Origin: CAZAQV01 sp964487255
GTDB lineage: Bacteria > Myxococcota_A > Polyangia > Polyangiales > CAZAQV01
NCBI GenBank assembly: GCA_964487255.1
Contig: CAZAQV010000024.1
Span: forward strand, 34,593-98,592
Direction: 5' to 3'
Length of the DNA stretch: 64,000 nt
Part shown: positions 13,913 through 22,841 of the stretch, in pieces
How positions within the stretch are numbered: the first letter of the stretch is position 1
How the letters are laid out: each line of letters starts with the position of its first letter
Made by a program: the position numbers and the translations under genes
The notes under the pieces: model-generated
The model's input: the letters and a program-made list of their open reading frames with translations, nothing else
Database searches by the model: none
Told to the model about the DNA's origin: nothing

Positions 13913-15895
13913 CTAGTCACGGCCCAAGGCGGGGGGCCAGTCCTCACCCGCAGGAATCAGGATTCCAGACGAAACGGCCAAAAACAGCGCCCGCGCTGCG
14001 TCGTCGTCGTTAAGTTCGTCTCGGGACGCCACGAGCCCCATCGCATCGCGAATCTTAAGCCCGTCTGCACTCGTGATCAGACGCGCCCATGCGTCGGAGA
14101 TATTGTACGAATGAAGGGAGATGGCCGGCGAAGGGTTAAGTTTGACACTTCGGGCACCCACGCGCTCTTCGAGCGCACGAAGCACGTTGACGCTGTCCAT
14201 CACGAGCACTGCTTCCCGCTGGAGCTCTCCCACGCTGCGACTCATCGCAATCGCATCGGCATTGGACCGGGCATTCGGCTCAAAAGACCACGTGCCTTCA
14301 TTCCAACGGAAGGCTTGCAAGTACTTGAAACGCACCTGATCTTCGAGCGCGCGGTAAAGCTCCATTGGTGTGAGAATGCCAAGGTCGACCAACGCATCGC
14401 CAAGCCGACCGTTGTACTTGTGAAGAACGCCTAGCGCCATGTCGACTTCCATGCGCAGACAGATGGCTGACGACACCAAAAACTCGCCGAGCAGTTCGCT
14501 CGGGTCCGTGGATGCGACAAACTCCGGAAACCCCTCCACAAAGAAGATCTTCTTCTGTCGCTGCGTGTTCGTGCGAAGCGTGAGCGCGCCCGTCCTTCGC
14601 TTGACGATTAAATCGTGCACCAGCAGAAGGAGTGCACCAGGGCCGAGCGCTCCACCCTCGTCCTGGCCCGGCTCCTCATCGAGCCGCCAATGCAGGCCTG
14701 CCGAAGCAAAAAACCGTCGAAAGTCATCGATACCCGAGACGGCCTCAAACGCAGCGCCCCGCTTGGAGACCGGCGTGTCGGCGAAGATTTCCCCCCCTGC
14801 GATAAGACGCGTCACCGTCGGAAACGTAAGCGGGCCGAAGACGCTGTCATCGGGGAGCTTGACTCGATAGAGCCCCTGTTCGTCACGTAGCGGATCGGTG
14901 AGCTCATCGGTGGTCGTGCTTCCGCCGGACGGGGGCAACATCGAAGGGGTGATCGCGCGCTGGGCGTCAACCGATTGCAGACGAAAGCGCATGAGCAAGC
15001 GCGAAAGCATCTCCGCACCGTTGGCCGAACCTCGGCGCCGAATCACTTGGTCCACGGCGTCCGCGAACTGCCGAGCGTGCGGACGGTCTTCGCGATTGGC
15101 CGTGAGCGCACTTCTCAAAAGCCGAACGATATCACGTGGGAGCTGGCCAGAGAGTTCTTCGAAGCGACTCAGATCGCCATCGCGAATGCGAAGCAAGATC
15201 TCAAGGTCGTCCCCCTCACCGAAGAGCGGAGCGCCGATGAGCATTTCTGCACCAACCGTTGCCAACGTGAAGACATCGCTGCGCCCGTCAAGCTCCTTGG
15301 CGACAACTTGTTCCGGGCTCATGTAGCCCATCTTGCCACGCACGTGACCGCCGTCGGTATACGAGACCTTGTCCACAGCCCGGGCGATCCCGAAATCGCT
15401 GAGTTTCACATGACCGCTGCTATCGAGCAGCAAGTTCGCGGGACTGACGTCACGGTGCACGATCCCCAGCGGCCTGCCGCTGACGTCCGTCGCACGGTGT
15501 GCATAGGAAAGCGCGTGGGCCGCCTGGGATAGAATGTGCAGGACGACCTCCTGGGGAATAAGCTCCTCTCGGCTGACCGAGCGGCGAATGAGTTTTCCCA
15601 CATGGCTGCCGTCAACGTACTCCATCGCGAGCACGAGCTCGCCGTCGTACTCACCAAAGTCAAAGACCTGAACAATGTTGGGGTGCTGCAGTCTCGCCGC
15701 GAGCCGCGCCTCATCGATAAACATTGCGACGAACTCTTGGTCGCGCGTGAGCTGCGGCAAGACGCGCTTGAGCGCAGTGCGTTTGGAAAAGCCGTACGCA
15801 CCTTGCCGCTTGGCCAAGAAAACTTCAGCCATGCCGCCGGCTGCGATCCGGCGATCGATGACATATGGACCCAGCTTCTTGCGCTCCTCAGTCAC
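13913..15895 (-). CDS. Ser/Thr kinase with C-terminal GYF_2-like and DUF4388 (PATAN)-like domains
   Basis: The kinase domain is at about 10-285: glycine loop IAAGGMAEVF, Lys43 (TALKRV), catalytic loop HRDVSPAN (147-154), DFG (167-169), then GKMGYMSPEQ. No transmembrane helix is seen, so it is probably cytoplasmic. Residues about 338-395 (LYRVKLPDDSVFGPLTFPTV) resemble the GYF_2 'interaction' module. Residues about 430-550 match DUF4388, the PATAN-type domain common in myxobacterial regulators (RRTGALTLR, KKIFFVEGFPEF, LGDALVDLGILT). The next kinase gene is divergent, 163 bases away, and the two may share a control region. Confidence 0.9.
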   Translation of the reverse strand: MTEERKKLGPYVIDRRIAAGGMAEVFLAKRQGAYGFSKRTALKRVLPQLTRDQEFVAMFIDEARLAARLQHPNIVQVFDFGEYDGELVLAMEYVDGSHVGKLIRRSVSREELIPQEVVLHILSQAAHALSYAHRATDVSGRPLGIVHRDVSPANLLLDSSGHVKLSDFGIARAVDKVSYTDGGHVRGKMGYMSPEQVVAKELDGRSDVFTLATVGAEMLIGAPLFGEGDDLEILLRIRDGDLSRFEELSGQLPRDIVRLLRSALTANREDRPHARQFADAVDQVIRRRGSANGAEMLSRLLMRFRLQSVDAQRAITPSMLPPSGGSTTTDELTDPLRDEQGLYRVKLPDDSVFGPLTFPTVTRLIAGGEIFADTPVSKRGAAFEAVSGIDDFRRFFASAGLHWRLDEEPGQDEGGALGPGALLLLVHDLIVKRRTGALTLRTNTQRQKKIFFVEGFPEFVASTDPSELLGEFLVSSAICLRMEVDMALGVLHKYNGRLGDALVDLGILTPMELYRALEDQVRFKYLQAFRWNEGTWSFEPNARSNADAIAMSRSVGELQREAVLVMDSVNVLRALEERVGARSVKLNPSPAISLHSYNISDAWARLITSADGLKIRDAMGLVASRDELNDDDAARALFLAVSSGILIPAGEDWPPALGRD

Positions 15896-16058
15896 GCTGC
15901 GGCAACTCTACCCCATTTGGGACATTTCTGCGGGCCCACAAGCGCCCACACCGCACAATCGTCGTTTTTGAGGATCCCAAATCGCTCCCAGGTGTGTATG
16001 ATGAGAACCTCCGCAAAGACTTTATCGTTGAGAAAACCCAATCACTGAAAACACTGCC

Positions 16059-17807
16059 GTGCCGCAAAGAACTTCAAGCACACGAAAGCGAAAAGATGAA
16101 TACATCGGTCAGGTTGTTGCCGGCCGATACAGGCTCGAAGAAAGGCTCGGCGAAGGCGGGATGGGCGTCGTCTACCGCGCCCGCCACGTATTGATCGATC
16201 GTACTGTAGCCATCAAACTAATTCGTCCCGACTTGCGCAGTGAAACGCACCTTCGGGCATGGATGCTGCGCGAGGCACGCGCTGCAAACCGTGTTGATCA
16301 CGCTCACATCGTCGACATCCACGATGTCGGTGAGACCGACAACAACGAACTCTATCTCGTGATGGAGTACCTCGTCGGAAGTTCGCTCTCCTCCGAGATC
16401 GCAAAGGGGCGCCTTCCCGTCGCACGCGCCACCGACATCTTGGAGCAAATGTGTGCAGCGCTCTCCCGCGCACACGACCTCGGTGTCGTGCACCGTGACC
16501 TCAAAAGCGACAACATCATGATGCTCAACCGTGGTGGTCGTCGCGACTACGTGAAGATTCTCGACTTCGGCCTCGCCGCGCTTGCGCGCGACCCTCGGCT
16601 CGCGCCCAAAGGAGCGGTCTTTGGCACGCCTGAGTACATGTCTCCGGAGCAAGCGCGGGGTGAAGACGCCAGCCCACTTAGCGACATCTACTCGCTGGGT
16701 ATCCTCTTCTACGAAATGCTCACGGGGAAACTCCCATTTCGCTCGAGCGACCGCGACACCTTGCTGGACATGCAGAAGAACAAACCTGCACCGCTGGCAC
16801 GCGCACTGCGACCCGACCTTCCCGAAGAGGTCGACAGCATCATTCAACGACTGCTCCAAAAGGACGCGAGACAACGCTTTCGAGACGGTCACCATCTGCA
16901 CGAAAAGCTCAAGGCGCTTCAAAGACAGCTGCCTTCGAAGCCGTGGGAACTTGCGCAAGGTGGTCGCTCTGAGACTCCTGCAGCGGTTCCACCGCCGCCT
17001 CCCGCGCCCTCCCCTGGCGTCGTTGAGTGGAGTTCACAAGCGTCGAACTTCTTACGCCTGGTGGCGCGCGCCTACCCAGACGGTCATCCGCCGGCTGAAA
17101 TCGATGAGGCATCGAAGCGCATGTGGGAAACAGCATCGCGCGCCTCTCGCCTGGAGGGCGAACTCGCCACCCACGCCAAAAAGCTCGAAGCTGTGGAAAA
17201 GCGAGGTCGAGCGTTGCGTGCAGAAATCGGTCGTAAGGTCGAAGAACTGTCGCTCGAAGAGTCGCGCACGGCGCGCGATGCCACGGCAGAACGCAAGCGC
17301 GAGGCCGATCTCATGAACCTACGGAGCGCGGCGCAGCGTGACCTGAGCGCAGCCGAAGAGTCCGCTCGAACCATTGGCCCCCACGCGGGTCTTGAGGCGA
17401 TGCGCAGCGCGTTCGAGAGAGTCGGCAGCGCACGCGCGCGTGCGCAGACGCTCGGCGAAGTGCTCCAAGGGTTCACCCAACGTGCCAAAGAATACGAAGA
17501 CCGGGCTGCGGGGCTCAAAAAGCAGATCGAGCAACTGCGGGCGCAGCTACAGCGTTACAGCGACGCGCTTGAGGCCGACTTGGCGGCGGGGCGCGAACGT
17601 ATCGCAACCCGCGTTCGGGAGGCGGTCAGCTACGAGAACGCCTTTACGAACGATACGGAGCTTCTGGTCCGGCACCTCGAAGAGATCCCCGAGTGTCGTG
17701 AGCTGCTTGAGGAGGTCAAGGGTGGCCTCCACCGCTCGTCGGCCAAGCAAGAGCCGATTCCGAAGGCTGTGCGCCAGTCCCTGGCTCCCGCCAAAGAAGC
17801 ACTCTAA
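16059..17807 (+). CDS. Ser/Thr kinase with long C-terminal coiled coil
   Basis: The 582-residue protein starts at GTG 16059. Its kinase domain (24-290) is canonical: GEGGMG (31-36), Lys53, HRDLKSDN (145-152), DFG (169-171), GTPEYMSPEQ. A Pro-rich linker (PPPPPAPSP) leads to a helical region of about 185 residues (about 355-540) rich in Glu, Arg and Ala with heptad-like spacing, predicted to be coiled coil. There is no transmembrane segment. The coiled coil could dimerise the kinase or bind a partner. A strong hairpin follows the stop codon at 17814. Confidence 0.9.
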   Translation: MPQRTSSTRKRKDEYIGQVVAGRYRLEERLGEGGMGVVYRARHVLIDRTVAIKLIRPDLRSETHLRAWMLREARAANRVDHAHIVDIHDVGETDNNELYLVMEYLVGSSLSSEIAKGRLPVARATDILEQMCAALSRAHDLGVVHRDLKSDNIMMLNRGGRRDYVKILDFGLAALARDPRLAPKGAVFGTPEYMSPEQARGEDASPLSDIYSLGILFYEMLTGKLPFRSSDRDTLLDMQKNKPAPLARALRPDLPEEVDSIIQRLLQKDARQRFRDGHHLHEKLKALQRQLPSKPWELAQGGRSETPAAVPPPPPAPSPGVVEWSSQASNFLRLVARAYPDGHPPAEIDEASKRMWETASRASRLEGELATHAKKLEAVEKRGRALRAEIGRKVEELSLEESRTARDATAERKREADLMNLRSAAQRDLSAAEESARTIGPHAGLEAMRSAFERVGSARARAQTLGEVLQGFTQRAKEYEDRAAGLKKQIEQLRAQLQRYSDALEADLAAGRERIATRVREAVSYENAFTNDTELLVRHLEEIPECRELLEEVKGGLHRSSAKQEPIPKAVRQSLAPAKEAL

Positions 17808-17813
17808 TTCGAT

Positions 17814-17834
17814 AGGGTCTGGCACCCAGACCCT
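17814..17834 (+). terminator. Hairpin terminator after the coiled-coil kinase
   Basis: AGGGTCTGG (17814-17822) pairs perfectly with CCAGACCCT (17826-17834) around a CAC loop, followed by TTGGTTCC. It starts seven bases after the stop codon. The rest of the 17808-18109 gap holds a second small hairpin (GTGCT/AGCAC near 17895), a promoter and no gene. Confidence 0.6.
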
Positions 17835-18068
17835 TTGGTTCCTTCGGAACCATTCACCCAAACTCCCCCGACCAGGACTCTTCCGAAGAACCCAGTGCTG
17901 TTAGCACAGTGCTCTTCTCCCTCCGTCCCCGCTCCGCTCCAGCACGGTCTATGGTTTCTTGGGCTCCGCCTCAGTCCAGGGGCGCTCAAGCTCAGAACAG
18001 CCTGAACTCGGTCTACAACACAGCCCTCGCGATGACGCGCGGCCTGCCCATGGGGGCGCTTTATGGGC

Positions 18069-18097
18069 TTGTCGCGGGGAACGTTGGCGCCTATAGT
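18069..18097 (+). promoter_or_regulatory. Sigma-70-like promoter of the tRNA-Leu gene
   Basis: TTGTCG (18069-18074) and TATAGT (18092-18097) are spaced by 17 bases, with 4/6 and 5/6 matches to consensus. The predicted start near 18104 is a few bases before the mature tRNA 5' end at 18110, so the 5' leader would be very short. Confidence 0.55.
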
Positions 18098-18109
18098 CGC
18101 TGCCCCCTC

Positions 18110-18191
18110 GGCCGAGTGGCGGAATTGGCAGACGCGCCGGATTCAAAATCCGGTGCCTTCGGGCGTGTCGGTTCGAGTCCGACCTCGGCTA
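18110..18191 (+). tRNA. tRNA-Leu (anticodon CAA)
   Basis: Acceptor strands GGCCGAG and CTCGGCT pair (first pair G-U) with discriminator A at 18191. The anticodon stem CCGGA/TCCGG encloses the loop TTCAAAA, giving anticodon CAA, which reads UUG codons. A class II variable arm (TGCCTTCGGGCG) and a T arm GTCGG-TTCGAGT-CCGAC are present, as expected for leucine. The 3' CCA is not encoded (the genome has CCG). A protein gene starts 15 bases downstream. Confidence 0.95.
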
Positions 18192-18206
18192 CCGTAAGGA
18201 GATACG

Positions 18207-18539
18207 ATGAGTAAATTGAGCGACTTCCTCGAGAAAGAAAAAATCGACCCCCGACGCATCTTGAGCGTCTCGGCCAAGCTCGAAGGGCTGCGTCGTGAGG
18301 ACCGTGAAATTCGCCTCGCCCGGCGCGTCGCTCGCAGCGGCAACGAAGCTAGCGACGCTGTCAAAGAGCTCGCCACCAAAAAGCCTCGCTCGGGCCGCTC
18401 CGTGTCCCGCCCAACTCTCGACCGGGCACTGCGCGGAGAAAAGGTCTCGCCCGGCGCGCGCCGTCGCATCGGACGCGCCGTGAACTACATTCGCCAACAG
18501 CGCAAACAGGACCCGATCGCAACTCCTGAACTCTTTTGA
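18207..18539 (+). CDS. Small basic hypothetical protein downstream of tRNA-Leu
   Basis: A 110-residue protein, very rich in Arg and Lys, starting MSKLSDFLEKEKIDPRRILS and ending in a helical segment RPTLDRALRGEKVSPGARRR. It has a good AAGGAG ribosome binding site (18196-18201) six bases before the ATG. That site lies only four bases after the tRNA 3' end, so its mRNA may arise by processing of a tRNA-mRNA transcript. The stop overlaps the start of the lipid kinase gene by four bases. Charge and size suggest nucleic-acid or ribosome binding, but no family is recognised. Confidence 0.7.
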   Translation: MSKLSDFLEKEKIDPRRILSVSAKLEGLRREDREIRLARRVARSGNEASDAVKELATKKPRSGRSVSRPTLDRALRGEKVSPGARRRIGRAVNYIRQQRKQDPIATPELF

Positions 18540-19585
18540 GCGCCGAACCTTCCGTGAGCGCCTCGCGCTACGCCGATCGCGTCGCCGTCGTCGTCAACGG
18601 TAACGCACGCGCGGTAACAGACTCCCTTGTCACCGTGCTTGAGCAGATTATTCGCTCGGGCGATCTGTTCGTATCACGCACCCTCGAAGAAGGTGAAGAG
18701 ATTGCGAAAACAGTCGCGGAGCGCGGCTACGGTACCGTACTTACCGGCGGCGGTGACGGCACCTTCACGCACGTCGTGACGGCTGTTATGAAACACTGCA
18801 AAGAAGCCGGCTTTCCTGCTCCACGCTTCGGTTTTCTGAAACTCGGCACCGGCAACGCGCTCGCCTGGGCCGTCGGTGCAGGACGGATTCGCTCGGGCGA
18901 CTTGTTTGCCGACATTGCGAGGCTCACGCGCGACGCCGGCAGCCGGCCGCTGCGAATGCTGGAAGTGGAGGGCAAACTCTGTCCATTCGCTGGGCTCGGC
19001 ATCGACGCAAACACCTTGCACGATTACGAGGACACCAAACGCCTCTTGAGTCGTCACGCAATTACACGCCCACTTTCCTCGGGGGCGATGGCCTACCTCA
19101 TCACGGTCATCGGACGCAGTCTGCCGGCGTATCTATTCCGTCCGCACGACCGGGTACGCATCATCAATCAGGGCGACGATGCTGTGCGACTTGGCATCGA
19201 TGGACAGCCTATCGGCGCCCCCATCAAAAAGGGTGAGGTCTTGATCGAAGGACGCTGCCGAATGGTCGCCATGTCAACCATTCCCTACTGGGGCTTCGGC
19301 GCACGCATTTTCCCTTTCGCCGAAGAACGGCCCGATCGATTCAATCTGCGCGTTGTCGACATGACGAGCGCAGATGTCGTGATTAACATCCGACAGATCT
19401 GGGATGGGACTTACCGCTCTCCTACCTTGCACGACTTCCTCGCCCAAGACGTCTCGATCGAGTACGAGCGACCGATGGCATTGCAGATCGCAGGAGACGC
19501 CGCAGGGAAACACCGCCAAGTTCGGGCACGCTTGTACCCAGAGCCAGTCAACGTGGTCGATCACTACGCCCCACCCCGCGCGTAG
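18536..19585 (+). CDS. Diacylglycerol kinase / LCB5-family lipid kinase
   Basis: This 349-residue protein starts at TTG 18536, overlapping the previous stop. It has the DAGK catalytic pattern: VVVNGNAR near the N-terminus, the nucleotide-binding LTGGGDGTF motif (about 78-86) and FGFLKLGTGNALA, where many members have GTxND. The group (DgkB, YegS, sphingosine kinases) phosphorylates lipid alcohols at the inner face of the membrane. The C-terminal half is the usual beta-sandwich. The exact lipid is unknown. Its coupling to a small basic protein is not a standard arrangement that I know. Confidence 0.85.
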   Translation: MSAEPSVSASRYADRVAVVVNGNARAVTDSLVTVLEQIIRSGDLFVSRTLEEGEEIAKTVAERGYGTVLTGGGDGTFTHVVTAVMKHCKEAGFPAPRFGFLKLGTGNALAWAVGAGRIRSGDLFADIARLTRDAGSRPLRMLEVEGKLCPFAGLGIDANTLHDYEDTKRLLSRHAITRPLSSGAMAYLITVIGRSLPAYLFRPHDRVRIINQGDDAVRLGIDGQPIGAPIKKGEVLIEGRCRMVAMSTIPYWGFGARIFPFAEERPDRFNLRVVDMTSADVVINIRQIWDGTYRSPTLHDFLAQDVSIEYERPMALQIAGDAAGKHRQVRARLYPEPVNVVDHYAPPRA

Positions 19586-19633
19586 ACCGGCTCTGATTGA
19601 TCGCACAGGTCGGCGCCTGGTAAAGTGCCTGCG

Positions 19634-20299
19634 ATGAGATACGCGTGGCTCTATCTATGTTTCGCAATCGTGTGCGTCACCCCTAACCCCACGGCGTTCG
19701 CCACGGACGTAACCGGAACAGTGGACCTCAGTTCGGTCAAGTCCGCGCCGGAGCCGGAGCGGGCTCGTGCGTTTTACTGGGAGGAACCAAACGGGGCGCT
19801 GCCCCCGCGCAGCGACTCGGCGCGAGCCCATCAAGAAGTCTGTCTTGTCGTCTTAGGTAAGGGGCAGCCTGACTCACCACGTTACGCGTTCGAGGGCGGC
19901 GACCTTTCTCCTCGAACCATGGCCTTTCGTTCCGGTAGCAAGGCATCGCTCGTCAACACCGACATCTTCAGCCACCAGTTGTTCTCCCCCGACCTCAAGG
20001 ACCTCGAACCCCTGGCAACCGCTCCGGGCCAATTGCGTAAGGTTACACTTGGCAATGTCGGCGTGTTCGCGCTTCGCGATCAACTACATCCCAACGTCAC
20101 TGGGCATGCGCATGTTATCGCCGACTTACTCAAGCAAGTTCCGCTCAAACCCGACGGCTCCTTTTCCTTCGAGATGGACCCCGGCGCGTACACGGTTCAA
20201 GTTCTTTGGGGCAGTGAGGTCGTCTACGAGAAATCGGTCAAAGTCTCCGGCAGCAAATCCAACCTCGGTCGCATCAAGCTCAAGCGGCCAAAGAAGTAG
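19634..20299 (+). CDS. Secreted cupredoxin-like protein
   Basis: A 221-residue protein from the ATG at 19634 (an in-frame ATG lies three codons earlier). It has a signal peptide (MRYAWLYLCFAIVCVTPNPT, cleavage near AFA-TD). Two beta-rich parts follow. The segment YAFEGGDLSPRTMAFRSGSK, with VNTDIFSHQLFS and a later HPNVTGHAHVI, resembles the methionine- and histidine-containing core of plastocyanin-like domains. A copper site cannot be confirmed, since the usual Cys is absent. It is 12 bases upstream of the MXAN_5187-like gene, and the two are probably an operon. Confidence 0.6.
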   Translation: MRYAWLYLCFAIVCVTPNPTAFATDVTGTVDLSSVKSAPEPERARAFYWEEPNGALPPRSDSARAHQEVCLVVLGKGQPDSPRYAFEGGDLSPRTMAFRSGSKASLVNTDIFSHQLFSPDLKDLEPLATAPGQLRKVTLGNVGVFALRDQLHPNVTGHAHVIADLLKQVPLKPDGSFSFEMDPGAYTVQVLWGSEVVYEKSVKVSGSKSNLGRIKLKRPKK

Positions 20300-20311
20300 A
20301 GAGATTCAGAC

Positions 20312-21787
20312 ATGCTACTTTCACGTTTTTGGTACATCATTTTAGCCCTGCTCGCCGCAGCTGGGTTTACATTCACCTTCCTTGCCTACGGTGCTTTCAA
20401 CCGAAAGAGCGATGCGGCACTCAAAGACGCTTTGATTCGCGACCGGGTCGAGTCCGAGCTACTCCTCAAGCTCGACGCACGGGCGAGGCTGGACGCCATC
20501 GCGCCCATCGCACTCGACGGTGACGTCCGAAAGAGCCTCACGAAGGCATCTGGCGAAGACGAAGTCAGCATCGACAAGTCACTGAGTAAGCGCCTTGCGC
20601 GGCTCAACAAGCAACTCGAAGGGCAACAAGCCGACCGCTTCTACGCAGTCGACGCGCAAGGGCGCATTGTCGCCAAAGTCGATGGCCAACGAATACCGGA
20701 CGGCGCGGGCCTGGGTGCCCTGCCCGCGGTATCTCGCGCACTCGCCGGCTATGTGCGTGACGACACTTGGGTGTTCGATGGCGAGCTGGTGCGCATCGCG
20801 GCTCGTCCTGTCATCAACAACGGTCGTTATGTCGGTGCACTCGTTCATGCAAAGAAGTTCGACGAGACCTTCGCGCAAAAACTTTCGGATGCACTGTCTG
20901 GCGCTACCGTCGCATTCTTCATCGACGACAAGTTGCTCGCCGGGCACATGCCCACCGCGGAGAATGCATTGGGACCCCAGAGCATGACGGAGAGCCTGAG
21001 CGAAGCGACGTCCTCGGAAGCCTTTGGCAAAGCCGGGGTGAGCGAAGCGCTGCCCGCGACCAGCCAAGGGTTGGCCATCTACTCAGACATGGTGGGCTCG
21101 GCATCGAAAGCCGGCGCCGTATATGCCATCGCGCGGCATCGCGTCGTCCTCGGCCCATGGGATGTCTTCTCGCAAGTGCGAACCGACGACCAACTGGGCA
21201 ACATCTGGATTCTCATCATCGGTGGCGCGATTCTCGCTGCGCTGATCGGTCTACTTGCGGTTTGGATAGAGCGCGACCGACCACTGGGCCGACTACTTGC
21301 AAACATCGGGCAAATCCGTGGAATGGACCGGCTCACTGTCGGTTCGTTTGGCGGCAAGTACCGAAAGGTGGCCTCGGCGATCAACGATGCGGTGGACCGT
21401 ATCGCTGCGGAGGGCGGCGCTGCGCTGCCGCGCAAAGCCAAGGACCTCGACAAGTTGCTCGACAGCGCCGAGGGCCCGAAGACTGGCCCGGCGTTCGGCT
21501 TCGCGGGAAACGGTGAGTCCTCCCCTCGTAAGTCAGAAGCTGAAACTGCGAAGACGCCAGGCGTCAGCGGCACCGATGACGACCATTTCCGCCAAACCTT
21601 CGACGCCTTCGTGGCAGAGAAACAACGCTGTGGCGAAGACATTTCGCGCCTCACCTTTGACCGTTTCGTCCGCTCGCTGGAGAAGAACCGACACCAGATC
21701 ATGGCAATGCCGGGGGTTAAAGGGGTCCGCTTCACGGTGTATGAGAAAAACGGCAAGGCCGCCATCAAGGCCAACCCAGTTAGGTGA
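20312..21787 (+). CDS. MXAN_5187-family membrane protein with extracytoplasmic sensor domain
   Basis: The 491-residue protein has an N-terminal helix (about 7-28), a periplasmic region of about 260 residues and a second helix (about 295-318, ILIIGGAILAALIGLLAVWI). The periplasmic part is Cache-like (DRFYAVDAQGRIVAKVDGQR). After a short cytoplasmic linker comes a compact C-terminal domain with FRQTFDAFVAEKQRCGEDIS and FDRFVRSLEKNRHQIM, then VRFTVYEKNGKAAIKANPV, which I recall as the conserved domain of MXAN_5187-type myxobacterial proteins. No kinase or cyclase domain is attached, so output is unknown. Confidence 0.75.
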   Translation: MLLSRFWYIILALLAAAGFTFTFLAYGAFNRKSDAALKDALIRDRVESELLLKLDARARLDAIAPIALDGDVRKSLTKASGEDEVSIDKSLSKRLARLNKQLEGQQADRFYAVDAQGRIVAKVDGQRIPDGAGLGALPAVSRALAGYVRDDTWVFDGELVRIAARPVINNGRYVGALVHAKKFDETFAQKLSDALSGATVAFFIDDKLLAGHMPTAENALGPQSMTESLSEATSSEAFGKAGVSEALPATSQGLAIYSDMVGSASKAGAVYAIARHRVVLGPWDVFSQVRTDDQLGNIWILIIGGAILAALIGLLAVWIERDRPLGRLLANIGQIRGMDRLTVGSFGGKYRKVASAINDAVDRIAAEGGAALPRKAKDLDKLLDSAEGPKTGPAFGFAGNGESSPRKSEAETAKTPGVSGTDDDHFRQTFDAFVAEKQRCGEDISRLTFDRFVRSLEKNRHQIMAMPGVKGVRFTVYEKNGKAAIKANPVR

Positions 21788-21872
21788 ACCGATCACATTG
21801 GGAGCCGCGCACTCGCGATCTGACCATGTCTGACCCGATCAGAATCCTGGCGCTCGCAATCTAAACGACCGA

Positions 21873-22841
21873 CTATTTTTTGCCGATGAGTCGGCGGGCG
21901 CTAGCCACCCATTCGTCCCGTTCGATGCGCACCGAAGAGGTGCCGATTTTCTCGGCGATGCGTTCGATATCTTCGTCCGACCAGGCTGCGATTTGTTCGA
22001 ATTTGGTGATACCCGCATCGTGCAGCAGCATTTCGAACTTGGGCCCGATGCCTTTAATGCGCTTGAGGTCGTCAACAGCCGTGATATTCGGGCTCGAAAC
22101 ACTGCGCCGTGCCCAAGTGACTTCGAGTGACTCAAGACGCTTGCTCAAGTCAGCAAAACGAGCCGCGGATGTCGCATTGGCTTCGCTAATGGCAGACTGC
22201 TGAATCACAGTTCGATCTTCGAGCAACGCCACCTTGCGCAAGAGCTGGTGATCTGCGGCCGGAGTCCCTGTGTTCTTTGGCTCAGACGCCAACTTGAGCA
22301 GCTGCTCTTCAAAAATCTCTGCGCGAGCTCGCAGCGCAAGCAACTCACGTTCGTGCTTGTTCTGCAACGTCTTCACTGCACGGAGCTCACGACGTAGCTG
22401 CACGACGCGCTGATAGTTAAGGTCTGCTGCGGTTGCCGTCGGAGGCGGAGGTGGCGCGCTCGTGAGACGCGGCTTGGTGATCGTGCCCTCGGGCTGAAGC
22501 GGCAGATGGTCATGCGCGCTTGGACCAACGCCGGGCGGCAAGGTTTCAATCGTCGTCTTGCGCGCCCGCGGCGGGGAAATCGAGCGCCCCACGGTGTCGC
22601 CCTGCACGCGAAACTTGAGCCCCGGGATACGACTCGGTCGTTCCGACGGGCTGGAACTCGGGCGCGAAGCCAGAATTTCGGTGTGCGAGTGAGCAGGCTT
22701 TTGCGGACGTTGAATGGCCTCGCGATCGTGGTCGGTCGGTGTATCCTCCTCCAACTCATCGGCCAGGACGTCTACCGAGGTCTCTTCGTCCTCATCAGCT
22801 CCGATATCCACGGCTGCTATAGTACCTGACTGCCATGACAT
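21873..22841 (-). CDS. Coiled-coil protein with C-terminal helix-hairpin-helix domain
   Basis: A 322-residue protein. The first 130 residues are acidic then Pro/Ser-rich and probably disordered. Residues about 140-240 form a long helix or coiled coil (VVQLRRELRAVKTLQNKHER). The last 65 residues (DDLKRIKGIGPKFEMLLHDA and onwards) are a double HhH of the DUF4332/H3TH type, which binds DNA or RNA backbones or serves as a protein contact. Its start codon overlaps the thioesterase gene by seven bases in divergent orientation, so the two promoters must lie inside the opposite genes. Confidence 0.7.
   Translation of the reverse strand: MSWQSGTIAAVDIGADEDEETSVDVLADELEEDTPTDHDREAIQRPQKPAHSHTEILASRPSSSPSERPSRIPGLKFRVQGDTVGRSISPPRARKTTIETLPPGVGPSAHDHLPLQPEGTITKPRLTSAPPPPPTATAADLNYQRVVQLRRELRAVKTLQNKHERELLALRARAEIFEEQLLKLASEPKNTGTPAADHQLLRKVALLEDRTVIQQSAISEANATSAARFADLSKRLESLEVTWARRSVSSPNITAVDDLKRIKGIGPKFEMLLHDAGITKFEQIAAWSDEDIERIAEKIGTSSVRIERDEWVASARRLIGKK

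Noticed and set aside
17880..17915. Further copy of the covarying repeat (AGTGCT/AGCACA hairpin)
   Set aside because: It has a similar loop (GTT) but lacks the conserved GGCTCTTCGC and GCTCATCGC flanks.
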